Source of the DNA: Bacteroidales bacterium
GTDB taxonomy: Bacteria; Bacteroidota; Bacteroidia; Bacteroidales; UBA932
Direction of reading: 5' to 3'
Assembly (NCBI GenBank): GCA_017428325.1
Contig: JAFRRA010000005.1
Span: 302,385 to 366,384 of the forward strand
Length of the DNA: 64,000 nucleotides
In this document: positions 51,076 through 59,284 of the stretch, piece by piece
Layout of the letters: the number at the start of each line of letters is the position of its first letter
Position numbering within the stretch: the first letter of the stretch is position 1
Notes under the pieces: generated by a model
Seen by the model: the letters and a program-made list of their open reading frames with translations, nothing else
What the model was told of the DNA's origin: nothing
Database searches by the model: none
Program-made: the position numbers and the translations under genes

Positions 51076-53184
51076 TTATTGTTTTTTCAGAATTTCAGTC
51101 AGTTTTTCTGTGGAAGTGCCCTTGAAGACAATAGTTCCATCCCGGTCTATTGCCAGGATCAGAGGCACCGCCTCGATATAGTATTTGCCTCCCAGCTCAT
51201 CCAAGTTGTTCTTGGCGTACAGTTGCCTGAATTCAAGGTTGTTGGCGGAAATAAACTTGCGGAACCCGCTGACATTGTTTCCGGCAAACACACCCGTGAA
51301 AGAGACCTTCTTTCCGTATTTCTTCCAGGCGTTCCTTATTTCAGGCAGCGTTTCCCTGCAGACCTCGCAGCCCGTTCTGTAGAAATAGAGCACCTTCATC
51401 TTCCCGTCAGGAATCAGAAGATCGGCAGGATTATCCGCTATATCGAATAGTGTCAGGTTCTCGGCCTTGCTTCCCGGAGCGTTCATATTGGCCGCCTTCA
51501 GAATGCTTCCGATGCTGGAAACAAACACCGTATCCTCCCACCTTTCAGGCATATCCAGCACATATTTCTGTCCAAGGTACAAAGCGGTCTGCGTATTAGG
51601 CGCATAGCCACAGAAGAATAGATAGGTGAAAGCCTGCCTCATCAGACGGTTGAAAGATTCTGAATCCTTTACTCCATCATATATCTTGTCAACGGCATCC
51701 CTTCTGGCATCCAAATCCAGAGATGCCTCCGGAGAAAGTTCCTCTGCCGGGAATATCTGTGAAAGATAACTGTATGCCTTGCTGTCTTCTTCCGCCTGTT
51801 CCTTCAGCATTGCCGTAAGGGTAGGGGTAAGGATTCCTCTCCCTTTAATCTTCAGGCTTTCGTCCAGAAGGAAAATCTTTGGAGTGCTTACAACTCCGTA
51901 ATCTACAGGAAAATTGCTCTCCCTGTCCAGATCTGCCACATGGATCCAGGTTATATAAGGGTTATTTGTCTGGAAATGCTTTCTGATATATTCTTTCCAG
52001 GCATCCGGATCGGTTCCGGTATAAACTGTCGCAATATTGATCGGAAATTCATTCCACGAGTCCAGAAGCGATACCAGTCTTGGAGTTTCTTCCTTGCAGT
52101 AATTGCAATCATCTGAATAAAAGTAAATTATGGAATGGTCTCCCATGAGGTCCTTTATGCTTCTTTCCACTCCTGAAGTGTCCTTCAGCTTCAGTTCCGG
52201 AGCTTTCGCCCCAACCAGGGTTCCTTTGTTTACTGTCACGAACCAGGCAGCTTCTGCTTTGTTATCAGGTGAAACAGTCTCATCGCCGAGAATATATTTC
52301 TCAGCGGCATAGACTGCGCTTCCCTCGCATCCCATCACCACAGAGGAAGAATAGCTGCGGAAAATCTCCATCGCTACGGCGGCCCTCATCTTAGGGGCTG
52401 TCAGATAGCGGTTTTCCATTAGATAGTCAATGGCCATGTTCCTTACGCTTTCCTTGGAAAACTTGAACTTGTCAAGGAATATGTCCAAAACCAGTCTTTT
52501 CCCGAAATCTGTATAGTACAGCCTTTCGTCTGCTATGTCCGGCAACTGACTTTCGTCGCTTGATGTCAGAGGCTTGAACAGAAATTCCAGATAGAGATCG
52601 ACCAGACTTCCCGGCACTTGTTTCCGGGCCTGGAGCATCAGGCTGTTCAAAGTGGCATCAGATGAATCATAGAGTGCTTTTTCTGCCGCAAGGAAGATTT
52701 CGTTCTCCTTTCCTCTCCTTTTTGTCACGCTGTTTTTCCACCATAAGCCCTGCCGGTATGTGAAAGTTTCCCTGAAATTTCCTCCATCTATCGGTGAATA
52801 GAAGAAACTAAAACGGACCCCAAAATGGTCTGCTATGAAATACTGGCCGGCTGTGAAGACACTGTCCTGTCCACTCTGCAGATCTAAAGGATATACAAGC
52901 CCGCGGAACTTTGCCTGAAGAGATTTGTCCACAACTGCCGAGTCAATGACAAGTCCTCCGTTTAATCCTCCGGGAATTGCCCAGTTAGCCTTTTTCAGGT
53001 AAAGTGTGGTTCCCGGAACGGTCTTGACGGGAGAGCCATCAATATGCCTTTCCAACTGGACTTTAATTGTGTAGATGCCGGCAGGCTTCTGTGAAAAGGC
53101 CAAAAGAGCGGAAAATAGAAGGATAAGGGCTGTAAGGATCAGTCCTTTAAGTGAATGAGCCGGTGTCTTTCTTTTGTCTGGCAC
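51076..53184 (-). CDS. Exported protein with two thioredoxin-like domains
   Basis: This 702-aa protein has an N-terminal signal or anchor (GLILTALILLFSALLAFSQ) and an N-terminal region of about 280 residues like that of large Bacteroidota TlpA-type proteins. It is followed by two thioredoxin folds. The first has the CxxC pair Cys360-Cys363 (SDDCNYCKEETPRL) with cis-Pro in VVSTPKIFLLD. The second has Cys606-Cys609 (RTGCEVCRETLPEI) with AVPLILAID. Both redox centres look intact. The start is GTG, overlapping the coaD TAG stop as TAGTG. It acts in the periplasm on disulfides or thiol proteins; the partner is unknown. Confidence 0.85.
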   Translation of the reverse strand: MPDKRKTPAHSLKGLILTALILLFSALLAFSQKPAGIYTIKVQLERHIDGSPVKTVPGTTLYLKKANWAIPGGLNGGLVIDSAVVDKSLQAKFRGLVYPLDLQSGQDSVFTAGQYFIADHFGVRFSFFYSPIDGGNFRETFTYRQGLWWKNSVTKRRGKENEIFLAAEKALYDSSDATLNSLMLQARKQVPGSLVDLYLEFLFKPLTSSDESQLPDIADERLYYTDFGKRLVLDIFLDKFKFSKESVRNMAIDYLMENRYLTAPKMRAAVAMEIFRSYSSSVVMGCEGSAVYAAEKYILGDETVSPDNKAEAAWFVTVNKGTLVGAKAPELKLKDTSGVERSIKDLMGDHSIIYFYSDDCNYCKEETPRLVSLLDSWNEFPINIATVYTGTDPDAWKEYIRKHFQTNNPYITWIHVADLDRESNFPVDYGVVSTPKIFLLDESLKIKGRGILTPTLTAMLKEQAEEDSKAYSYLSQIFPAEELSPEASLDLDARRDAVDKIYDGVKDSESFNRLMRQAFTYLFFCGYAPNTQTALYLGQKYVLDMPERWEDTVFVSSIGSILKAANMNAPGSKAENLTLFDIADNPADLLIPDGKMKVLYFYRTGCEVCRETLPEIRNAWKKYGKKVSFTGVFAGNNVSGFRKFISANNLEFRQLYAKNNLDELGGKYYIEAVPLILAIDRDGTIVFKGTSTEKLTEILKKQ

Positions 53185-53684
53185 TATTTCTTGAGCTCTT
53201 TCTTGGCCTTGATGTATTTCTTTATGTCAACTCCGCCCGGCATGAATGGGGTAGGGTCTCCGTTGTGGATGAGAAGGTCTCTGACAACTGTGGAGGAAAT
53301 GAACGAGTACTCGTGGCTGGCCTGTACATATACTGTAGTCACGTCTGGATCCATAACCCTGTTGGCCTGGGCTATAACGCCCTCAAACTCAAAGTCCGTG
53401 GTTGTTCTCAGGCCTCTTACTATGAAGTTCACTCCCAGCCTGTGGCAGAGGTCTATGGTCAGTTCCTTGTAGCAGCAGACATCCACCCTGTCCTTATAAT
53501 GCTTTACGGCATCCTTGATGATTTTGATTCTGATGTCAACCGGAAAGAAACCGCTGGTTGTCTTGGTGCTGTTGTATCCCACGGCAACTATCACTTTATC
53601 AAACAGTTTGAGAGCCGAATCCAGGACATCCAGATGGCCGGCGGTAAAAGGATCGAAGGATCCCGGGAAGATTGCTGTACGCAT
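53184..53684 (-). CDS. coaD: Phosphopantetheine adenylyltransferase
   Basis: This 166-aa enzyme joins AMP to 4'-phosphopantetheine in coenzyme A synthesis. Signatures are the N-terminal AIFPGSFDPFTAGHLDVLD (TxGH-type nucleotide binding), VNFIVRGLRTTTDFEFEG, and YSFISSTVVRDLL. Length and order are typical. It heads the unit coaD-thioredoxin protein-dehydrogenase. A 22-bp perfect palindrome begins 12 bp upstream of its ATG, so expression could be controlled by a dimeric regulator. Nothing unusual is seen in the protein itself. Confidence 0.95.
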   Translation of the reverse strand: MRTAIFPGSFDPFTAGHLDVLDSALKLFDKVIVAVGYNSTKTTSGFFPVDIRIKIIKDAVKHYKDRVDVCCYKELTIDLCHRLGVNFIVRGLRTTTDFEFEGVIAQANRVMDPDVTTVYVQASHEYSFISSTVVRDLLIHNGDPTPFMPGGVDIKKYIKAKKELKK

Positions 53685-53695
53685 AATTGTTCTTG

Positions 53696-53717
53696 TTTAC
53701 ACTTTACAAAGTGTAAA
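53696..53717. repeat. 22-bp perfect palindrome upstream of coaD
   Basis: TTTACACTTT and its exact reverse complement are separated by 2 bp. It lies between the ung stop and the coaD start. A terminator role is unlikely because no T-tract follows the stem in either direction. On the coaD strand it includes TACACTTTG, a -7-like sequence with one extra base, so an operator overlapping the promoter is the simplest reading. Confidence 0.6.
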
Positions 53718-53741
53718 TTTAAGAAAAAAAGCGATGGGGTA

Positions 53742-54413
53742 TTACAGGCTCCAGTCTATCGGGGAGAGTCCCCGGTTTTGGAGATATGCGTTGCACTGGG
53801 AGAAATGGCGGCAGCCGAAGAAGGCCCCTCCGGCAAGCGGAGACGGGTGCGCCGCTTCCAGGACCAGATGCCGTGAAGTGTCAATCAGGGCTTTCTTGCT
53901 CTTGGCGAAATTTCCCCAAAGCATAAACACGACACCTTCCTTATGGTCTGATATTGCCTTTATTACACTGTCCGTAAAGGTGGTCCAGCCAATCCTGCTG
54001 TGGGAGGCTGCGCTGTATGCCCTTACGGTCAGGATTGCGTTCAGGAGGAAGACTCCCTGCCTGGCCCAGCCGGTAAGGTTTCCGTTTTTGCCCTGGAGGG
54101 AAATTCCAAGGTCGCTCTCAATCTCCTTGTAGATATTCTTCAGCGATGGGGGAAGTGCAACCCCGTCGGGGACAGAGAAACTCAGGCCGTGGGCCTGACC
54201 AGGGTTGTGGTATGGGTCCTGGCCCAGGATCACGACTTTCACATCGTTGAACGGAGTAAGTGCAAAAGCATTGAAAATCAGAGATCCGGGAGGATAAATC
54301 GTCTGTCCGGAATCCTTTTCCCTGTGAAGATATGCGGCAAGGTCCCTGAAATAAGGCTTGCTGAACTCATCGCTGAGTATGCTCTTCCACTGGCTCTCTA
54401 TTTTTACGTCCAT
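53742..54413 (-). CDS. ung: Uracil-DNA glycosylase
   Basis: This 223-aa base-excision repair enzyme removes uracil from DNA. Family motifs are [23 protein letters not shown] (water-activating GQDPYH), [26 protein letters not shown] and [22 protein letters not shown] (minor-groove leucine loop HPSPL). Its ATG shares one base with the lon TAA stop, so lon and ung form a unit with coupled translation. All catalytic residues are visible. Confidence 0.96.
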   Translation of the reverse strand: MDVKIESQWKSILSDEFSKPYFRDLAAYLHREKDSGQTIYPPGSLIFNAFALTPFNDVKVVILGQDPYHNPGQAHGLSFSVPDGVALPPSLKNIYKEIESDLGISLQGKNGNLTGWARQGVFLLNAILTVRAYSAASHSRIGWTTFTDSVIKAISDHKEGVVFMLWGNFAKSKKALIDTSRHLVLEAAHPSPLAGGAFFGCRHFSQCNAYLQNRGLSPIDWSL

Positions 54414-56830
54414 TACTTATCGGGGAAAATGAAATTGATTACCTCGTCTATTGTCTTTACATACTTGAACTTGAGTCCCTTGATGTATATTGGCTTTATC
54501 TCCGCGATGTCTTTCCTGTTGTCCTGGCTGAGGATGATGGTGGTCACTCCGGCTCTCTTGGCAGCCAGGATTTTCTCCTTTATACCCCCGACAGGAAGGA
54601 CTTTTCCTCTCAGTGTCATTTCTCCCGTCATCGCGATCTTGCTCTTGACTTTCTTTCCCGTAAGGGCAGAGGCCATGGCGCTGACCATAGTGATGCCGGC
54701 GGAAGGGCCGTCCTTAGGGATAGCGCCTTCAGGAACATGTACGTGAAGGTCATATTTCTTGAGCTGCTGTGTGGTCATTCCCAGGATTTTGGGGTTTGCC
54801 TTAAGCCACTGGTAGGCGATTGTGGCGCTTTCCTTCATAACGTCTCCTAGGTTACCGGTGGTTGAGAGCATTCCCTTGCCCTCGCTTCGGATGCATTCCA
54901 CGAATAGGATTTCTCCGCCCATCTCCGTCCAGGCCAGTCCGGTCACAACTCCAGGTGCCTCGTTGTCTTTCTGGAGCTCGTGCTGATTGGTCGGAAGCCC
55001 GAGGATTTCCTTGACGTCCTTAACCTCGATCTTTTCTGGAACCTTCTCGTCAGAAGCCACTTTCATTGCCTGATGGCGGGCTATCTTGGCAATCTGCTTG
55101 TCCAGCTGGCGCACACCGCTTTCACGTGTATATTCGTCTATGATTTCGTCTATGGCTCCTTCTGAGAATGTGAGCTGGCCTTCTTTCAGTCCGTGCTCCC
55201 TCATCTGTTTAGGCACAAGATAACCTGTCGCTATATGGTGTTTCTCCTCTGCCAGATAGCCCGAGAGCGGGATCATTTCCATCCTGTCCTTGAGGGCGGC
55301 CTGGATCGTGGATGTATTGTTGGCGGTTGTGATGAACAGTACCCTGGACAGGTCGTAGTCAATATCCAGATAGTTGTCGTGGAACGTAGTGTTCTGCTCA
55401 GGGTCAAGCACTTCCAGAAGAGCGGAAGAAGGGTCTCCGTGATAGTCGTTGGATACCTTGTCAATCTCGTCCAGCACAATTACCGGATTGGATGTTCCGG
55501 CCCTGTTGATGGCCTGCATTATGCGGCCGGCCATGGCTCCGATATAGGTCTTGCGGTGACCGCGGATCTCGCTTTCGTCATGAAGTCCTCCAAGGGAAAT
55601 CCTCTGGTATTTTCTGCCAAGCGCCCTGGCAACGGACTTTCCGAGGGAAGTCTTTCCGGTGCCTGGAGGCCCGTAGAGGCAGATGATAGGGGACTTCATG
55701 TTGCCCCTGAGTTTCAGGACTGCAAGGAATTCCACAATCCTTTCCTTTATCTTGTCCAGCCCGTAGTGGTCTTCGTCCAGAACCTGGCGGGCGTGCTTGA
55801 GGTCAAGATTATCCTTGGTTACCTCGTTCCAAGGCAGGCCCACCATAAACTCCAGGTAGTTGAGTTCCACGTTGTAGTCCGGAGTGTTCGGGTTCATTTT
55901 CTCCAGACGGCCTATGCCGCGGTCGAACTCCTTCTTGGCGTATTCAGGCCAGTCTTTCTTGGCAGCCTTCTTCGCAAGTTCGGACACATCCTTGGAGTTA
56001 CCGCTCATTCCCAACTCTTCCTGTATGGTTTTCAGCTGGTTGTTGAGATAGTACTCTCTCTGCTGCTGGTCCATCTCGCTCTTGACCTTCTGCTGGATGT
56101 CATCCTTGATCTTGAGAATCTCTATCTGTTTGCTGAGGACGGCCAGGAGCTTGTAGGCCCTTTGCTTTATGTCGCTCTCCATCAGCAGCTTGATCTTGTC
56201 TGCAACTGCCTCGTTGTCCAGAGTAGTGGCTATGAAGTTGGTCAGGAACTCGAACGAGTCGATGTTCTTTATTGCAAATTCGCTCTCTGCCGCAAAGGAC
56301 GAAGAGTACTTTACTATCTTCAGTGCAGATTCCTTGATGGAATCGGAGAGCGCCTTGATATCCCTGTCATCCTTGGCCGGATAGATGTCCGGAACAGTCT
56401 CGATCTTTCCTATCAGATATGGATCCTCCGCGATTATCTGCTCGATGCGGAAACGGCGGATACCCTGAAGTACGGCTGTAAGGGCGCCGTCAGGCATCTC
56501 TATGAGTTTCAGTATCTTGGCACTGCAGCCTGTCTCGTACAGGTCTGCCAGGCGGGGATCATCCTTGTGCACATCTATCTGTGTGGCTGTACCGATAGTG
56601 CGGGTAGTCTTGTAAAGGCTTCTGACAAGCTTTACGGATTTGTCCCTGCCGATGGTGACCGGAAGGATTGTTCCGGGAAACAGGACGGAATCCCTCATTG
56701 CCAATATAGGGAGAGTCTGCGGTACCTCTATCTTGTCTGTCTTTGCGTTTGCCTCTATGCTCATAACAGGGAGAATGTTGATGTCTCCTCCCTCTATCTG
56801 GTTAAGCAGCGATTCATCAAAAAATTTCAT
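54413..56830 (-). CDS. lon: ATP-dependent protease La
   Basis: This 805-aa Lon protease degrades misfolded and regulatory proteins in the cytoplasm. The N-terminal LAN domain begins with [19 protein letters not shown]. The AAA+ domain has Walker [14 protein letters not shown] (about 388), Walker [16 protein letters not shown], and the catalytic Ser-Lys dyad is in [11 protein letters not shown] (about 710) and [14 protein letters not shown] (about 750). The ATG at 56830 has AGAGAAAGAGA before it, a purine-rich ribosome-binding-like site. An in-frame ATG at 56869 would add 13 residues not seen in the family. The next gene, ung, overlaps by one base. Confidence 0.96.
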   Translation of the reverse strand: MKFFDESLLNQIEGGDINILPVMSIEANAKTDKIEVPQTLPILAMRDSVLFPGTILPVTIGRDKSVKLVRSLYKTTRTIGTATQIDVHKDDPRLADLYETGCSAKILKLIEMPDGALTAVLQGIRRFRIEQIIAEDPYLIGKIETVPDIYPAKDDRDIKALSDSIKESALKIVKYSSSFAAESEFAIKNIDSFEFLTNFIATTLDNEAVADKIKLLMESDIKQRAYKLLAVLSKQIEILKIKDDIQQKVKSEMDQQQREYYLNNQLKTIQEELGMSGNSKDVSELAKKAAKKDWPEYAKKEFDRGIGRLEKMNPNTPDYNVELNYLEFMVGLPWNEVTKDNLDLKHARQVLDEDHYGLDKIKERIVEFLAVLKLRGNMKSPIICLYGPPGTGKTSLGKSVARALGRKYQRISLGGLHDESEIRGHRKTYIGAMAGRIMQAINRAGTSNPVIVLDEIDKVSNDYHGDPSSALLEVLDPEQNTTFHDNYLDIDYDLSRVLFITTANNTSTIQAALKDRMEMIPLSGYLAEEKHHIATGYLVPKQMREHGLKEGQLTFSEGAIDEIIDEYTRESGVRQLDKQIAKIARHQAMKVASDEKVPEKIEVKDVKEILGLPTNQHELQKDNEAPGVVTGLAWTEMGGEILFVECIRSEGKGMLSTTGNLGDVMKESATIAYQWLKANPKILGMTTQQLKKYDLHVHVPEGAIPKDGPSAGITMVSAMASALTGKKVKSKIAMTGEMTLRGKVLPVGGIKEKILAAKRAGVTTIILSQDNRKDIAEIKPIYIKGLKFKYVKTIDEVINFIFPDK

Positions 56831-56885
56831 ACAATCTCTTTCTCTTGCTAGTTTCTGCCGTTTTGTCAAATTGTCAGTATTCCTG

Positions 56886-56914
56886 TTTTCCGGGAACGTA
56901 TGGTTACCGGAAAA
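56886..56914. repeat. Inverted repeat in the lon upstream region
   Basis: TTTTCCGG at 56886-56893 and CCGGAAAA at 56907-56914 form a perfect 8-bp inverted repeat with a 13-bp gap, about 57 bp before the lon start. No TAnnTTTG element is seen here, so lon may use a stress sigma factor or this may be a regulator site. The whole 344-bp stretch between lon (56830) and HU (57214) holds this repeat and the HU promoter and no convincing gene. Confidence 0.35.
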
Positions 56915-57145
56915 AGGCCTTTCTGAGCACTCTCATATTATATATGTCAATCATTATGCCAAAAAATCAAATGTCAGAAATGGCAGAACCGGTTTGGGCC
57001 GCAGAATGTGCCAGAAACGGGATTTTGTCAATTAAATATCTGGAATACAGGACATTAGTATGCGATTCCGAGCCGTCCGGGAAAGCAAAGTCAATAATAT
57101 CAGGCACTTTTTGCATTTTTCCGGGCAATTTTTTTTGAAAATCAT

Positions 57146-57176
57146 TTTGTTGGAATCAAAAAAAAATCTATTTTTG
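57146..57176 (+). promoter_or_regulatory. Promoter of the HU gene
   Basis: A TTTG -33 element at 57146-57149 and TATTTTTG at 57169-57176 are separated by 19 bp. This matches the Bacteroidota consensus and is one of the best promoters in the window. The leader to the HU ATG at 57214 is about 30 nt. Confidence 0.8.
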
Positions 57177-57213
57177 CGCCACAAATATTCACCAACTATT
57201 AGTATTTAGAATT

Positions 57214-57498
57214 ATGACTAAATCAGACATTATCAACGAGGTTGCTAAGCAGACTGGCTTAGAGAAAGTAACCGTAGCTCGCGTAGTAGAGGGCTTCATG
57301 GCAGCCGTTAAGGGTTTCCTTGCAAAGGGTAAGAACGTTTATCTTCGCGGATTCGGCTCATTCGTAATCAAGAAGAGAGCAAAGAAGACTGCAAGAAACA
57401 TTTCTAAGAACACTACAATGGTTATCCCTGCTCACAACATTCCAGCTTTCAAGCCTGCAAAGGTTTTCATGAGCGGTGTAAAGGGCGGTAGAAAATAA
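57214..57498 (+). CDS. HU-family DNA-binding protein
   Basis: This 94-aa nucleoid protein bends and compacts DNA as a dimer. It matches HU: TKSDIINEVAKQTGLEKVTVARVVEGFMAAVK forms the helical dimer core, and VYLRGFGSFVIKKRAKKTARN leads into the DNA-binding arm, with IPAFKPAKVF after it. A strong promoter precedes it. A 30-aa basic gene follows 5 bp after its stop, and a hairpin terminator closes the unit. High expression is likely. Confidence 0.95.
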   Translation: MTKSDIINEVAKQTGLEKVTVARVVEGFMAAVKGFLAKGKNVYLRGFGSFVIKKRAKKTARNISKNTTMVIPAHNIPAFKPAKVFMSGVKGGRK

Positions 57499-57503
57499 TA
57501 ATT

Positions 57504-57596
57504 ATGCCAAGCGGAAAGAAAAGAAAAGGACACAAGATGGCCACCCACAAGCGCAAGAAACGTCTGCGTAAGAACAGACATAAGAAGCGCAAATAA
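57504..57596 (+). CDS. 30-residue basic ribosomal-type protein (AURKAIP1/COX24-like)
   Basis: This very short gene starts MPSGKKRKGHKMATHKRKKR and ends LRKNRHKKRK, with two-thirds Lys, Arg and His. It matches the tiny Bacteroidota proteins annotated AURKAIP1/COX24 domain, which resemble the mycobacterial ribosomal protein bS22 and mitochondrial mS38. It is probably a small ribosomal subunit component. It starts 5 bp after the HU stop and lies before a strong terminator, so the two are co-transcribed. The match is by sequence pattern and not by alignment search. Confidence 0.8.
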   Translation: MPSGKKRKGHKMATHKRKKRLRKNRHKKRK

Positions 57597-57612
57597 GGCA
57601 TCTTGGTGTGTT

Positions 57613-57657
57613 AATAATCTAAGGCAGGGCTATGCTCTGCTTTAGATTATTTTTTTT
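57613..57657 (+). terminator. Strong intrinsic terminator between the HU unit and the RNase E/G gene
   Basis: A long stem, AATAATCTAAGGCAGGG, pairs with its near-complement CTCTGCTTTAGATTATT across a TATG-containing loop, with two G-U pairs. A run of T follows (57650-57657). It clearly ends the HU unit. It is unusual in lying only 5 bp before the ATG of the RNase E/G gene at 57663. Confidence 0.9.
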
Positions 57658-57662
57658 ATGAG

Positions 57663-59231
57663 ATGGAGAAGGATTTGATTATCGATGTCAGCCCTGCACA
57701 GGTGACAATCGCTCTTCTGGAAGACCATCGTCTGATGGAGATCAACAAAGAGCAGAATACCTCGGCGCAGAGCATCGGTGTCGGTGATGTCTACCTGGGA
57801 AAAGTCAAGAAGGTTATGCCTGCCCTGAACGCCGCGTTCGTGGATATCGGGGACAACAAGGACGCTTTCATCCATTATCTGGATCTCGGCCTGAATTTCA
57901 AGGCATTTGACTATTTCACAAGACAGATCAACACCCAGAAGGATCTTCAGACCTTCTACTCCAAAGTAAGGATCGGTCCGATACTCGAGAAAGAGGGCAG
58001 GATCGATGAGGTTCTCTCGCCGGGCCAGCAGATTGTCGTACAGATAGTCAAGGAGCCGATATCAACCAAAGGCTCAAGGCTTACGGCGGAAATATCGATA
58101 GCAGGAAGAAACATTGTCCTGCTGCCTTTTGCAGATAAGGTAAGCATATCGCAGAAGATCTCCTCCAAGGAGGAGAAGAGGCGTCTGGAACGCCTGGTGC
58201 AGAGTATTCTGCCCAAGAATTACGGAGCCATTATCAGAACTGCAGCGGAAGGAAAGAAAGCGGCGGTTCTTGATGCAGAGCTCAGTTCATTGATAGAAAA
58301 ATGGGAAGGAGGATGCCGCAAGCTGCAGAGCAGCCGTCCGCCGCAGCTCCTTTTCACAGAGAACAGCAAGACCACGACAATCCTCAGGGACCTCCTGAAC
58401 GACACTTTCTCTTCAATCGAGGTCAATGATGAATCAACTTACTATGAGATAAGGGATTACATCAGGACCATCGCTCCTGAGAAAGAGAAAATAGTGAAGC
58501 TCTACAAGGGTGAGATGCCAATTCTTGACGCATTCGATGTCACCCGTCAGATCAAAGGTTCGTTCGGAAAGGTTGTTCCATTGAAGAAAGGTGCATACCT
58601 GATAATAGAACATACTGAGGCATTGAATGTTGTAGATGTCAACAGCGGAACCCGCGTAAAGAAAGGCGTGGAGCAGGAGGACAACACCTTCGAGGTCAAC
58701 ATGCACGCCGCGGACGAGATTGCCCGTCAGATGAGGCTAAGGGATCTGGGCGGTATAGTCATAATAGACTTCATCGATATGGACAACGGCGATAACCGCA
58801 ACAAACTCTACAAGCATATGCAGGAGCTGATGCAGTCCGACAGGGCCAAGCACAACATATTGCCTCTGACCAAGTTCGGACTAATGCAGATTACCCGCCA
58901 GAGAGTCCGTCCTGCAACTGAGATCAAGGTTAACGAGACCTGCCCTATGTGCCACGGCACAGGCGAGATTGCTCCTAGCCTGATAGCGGACGAGGCTCTT
59001 GAAAGACAGCTGGCGTATTACACTAAGGAAAGGAAGATTTTCTCTTTCATCCTGACGCTGAACCCTCTGTTCGAAGCTTATCTTACAAAACGCAAAGGAT
59101 TGTTCCACAGTATCGTGAAAGACTGGTGCAGGAAATATTCCTGCTCTATCAGGACAAAGACGGATACGGAACTGCCTCTTCTGGACGCCCATTGGAGCGA
59201 CAAGGAAGGAAATCCTTTGGATCAGGAGTAG
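57663..59231 (+). CDS. rng: Ribonuclease E/G family endoribonuclease
   Basis: This 522-aa protein is an RNase E/G-type endoribonuclease acting in rRNA maturation and mRNA decay. The N-terminal S1 domain spans VGDVYLGKVKKVMPALNAAFVDIGDNKDAFIHYLDL. The catalytic DNase I-like core has GGIVIIDFIDMDNGDNRNKLY with the metal-binding Asp residues. The zinc-link motif CPMCHGTGEI follows near residue 425. It lacks the long C-terminal degradosome scaffold of E. coli RNase E. The start codon lies 5 bp after a strong terminator and no separate promoter is evident, so it may depend on readthrough or on a leader hairpin. Confidence 0.93.
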   Translation: MEKDLIIDVSPAQVTIALLEDHRLMEINKEQNTSAQSIGVGDVYLGKVKKVMPALNAAFVDIGDNKDAFIHYLDLGLNFKAFDYFTRQINTQKDLQTFYSKVRIGPILEKEGRIDEVLSPGQQIVVQIVKEPISTKGSRLTAEISIAGRNIVLLPFADKVSISQKISSKEEKRRLERLVQSILPKNYGAIIRTAAEGKKAAVLDAELSSLIEKWEGGCRKLQSSRPPQLLFTENSKTTTILRDLLNDTFSSIEVNDESTYYEIRDYIRTIAPEKEKIVKLYKGEMPILDAFDVTRQIKGSFGKVVPLKKGAYLIIEHTEALNVVDVNSGTRVKKGVEQEDNTFEVNMHAADEIARQMRLRDLGGIVIIDFIDMDNGDNRNKLYKHMQELMQSDRAKHNILPLTKFGLMQITRQRVRPATEIKVNETCPMCHGTGEIAPSLIADEALERQLAYYTKERKIFSFILTLNPLFEAYLTKRKGLFHSIVKDWCRKYSCSIRTKTDTELPLLDAHWSDKEGNPLDQE

Positions 59232-59252
59232 AACTTCTCGGCGATTAATGTT

Positions 59253-59284
59253 GATGCGGCCTCTAGAAAAGGGAGAGCCGCATC
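59253..59284. terminator. Candidate terminator at the RNase E/G-argH junction
   Basis: GATGCGG with CTCT pairs with AGAG and CCGCATC across a purine-rich loop, and a T-rich tract (TTCTTTTCT) follows on the plus strand. It would end the RNase E/G transcript. The stem covers the argH stop codon and last codons on the other strand. Confidence 0.5.

Noticed and set aside
55193-56851. A 552-codon open frame on the plus strand opposite lon
   Set aside because: It lies entirely within lon, a well-conserved gene, and shows no domain pattern. It arises from codon bias in the opposite frame.
56640-57138. Two open frames of 131 and 97 codons in the lon-HU region
   Set aside because: They cross the lon start and the HU promoter, with no family match. 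The composition fits non-coding DNA.
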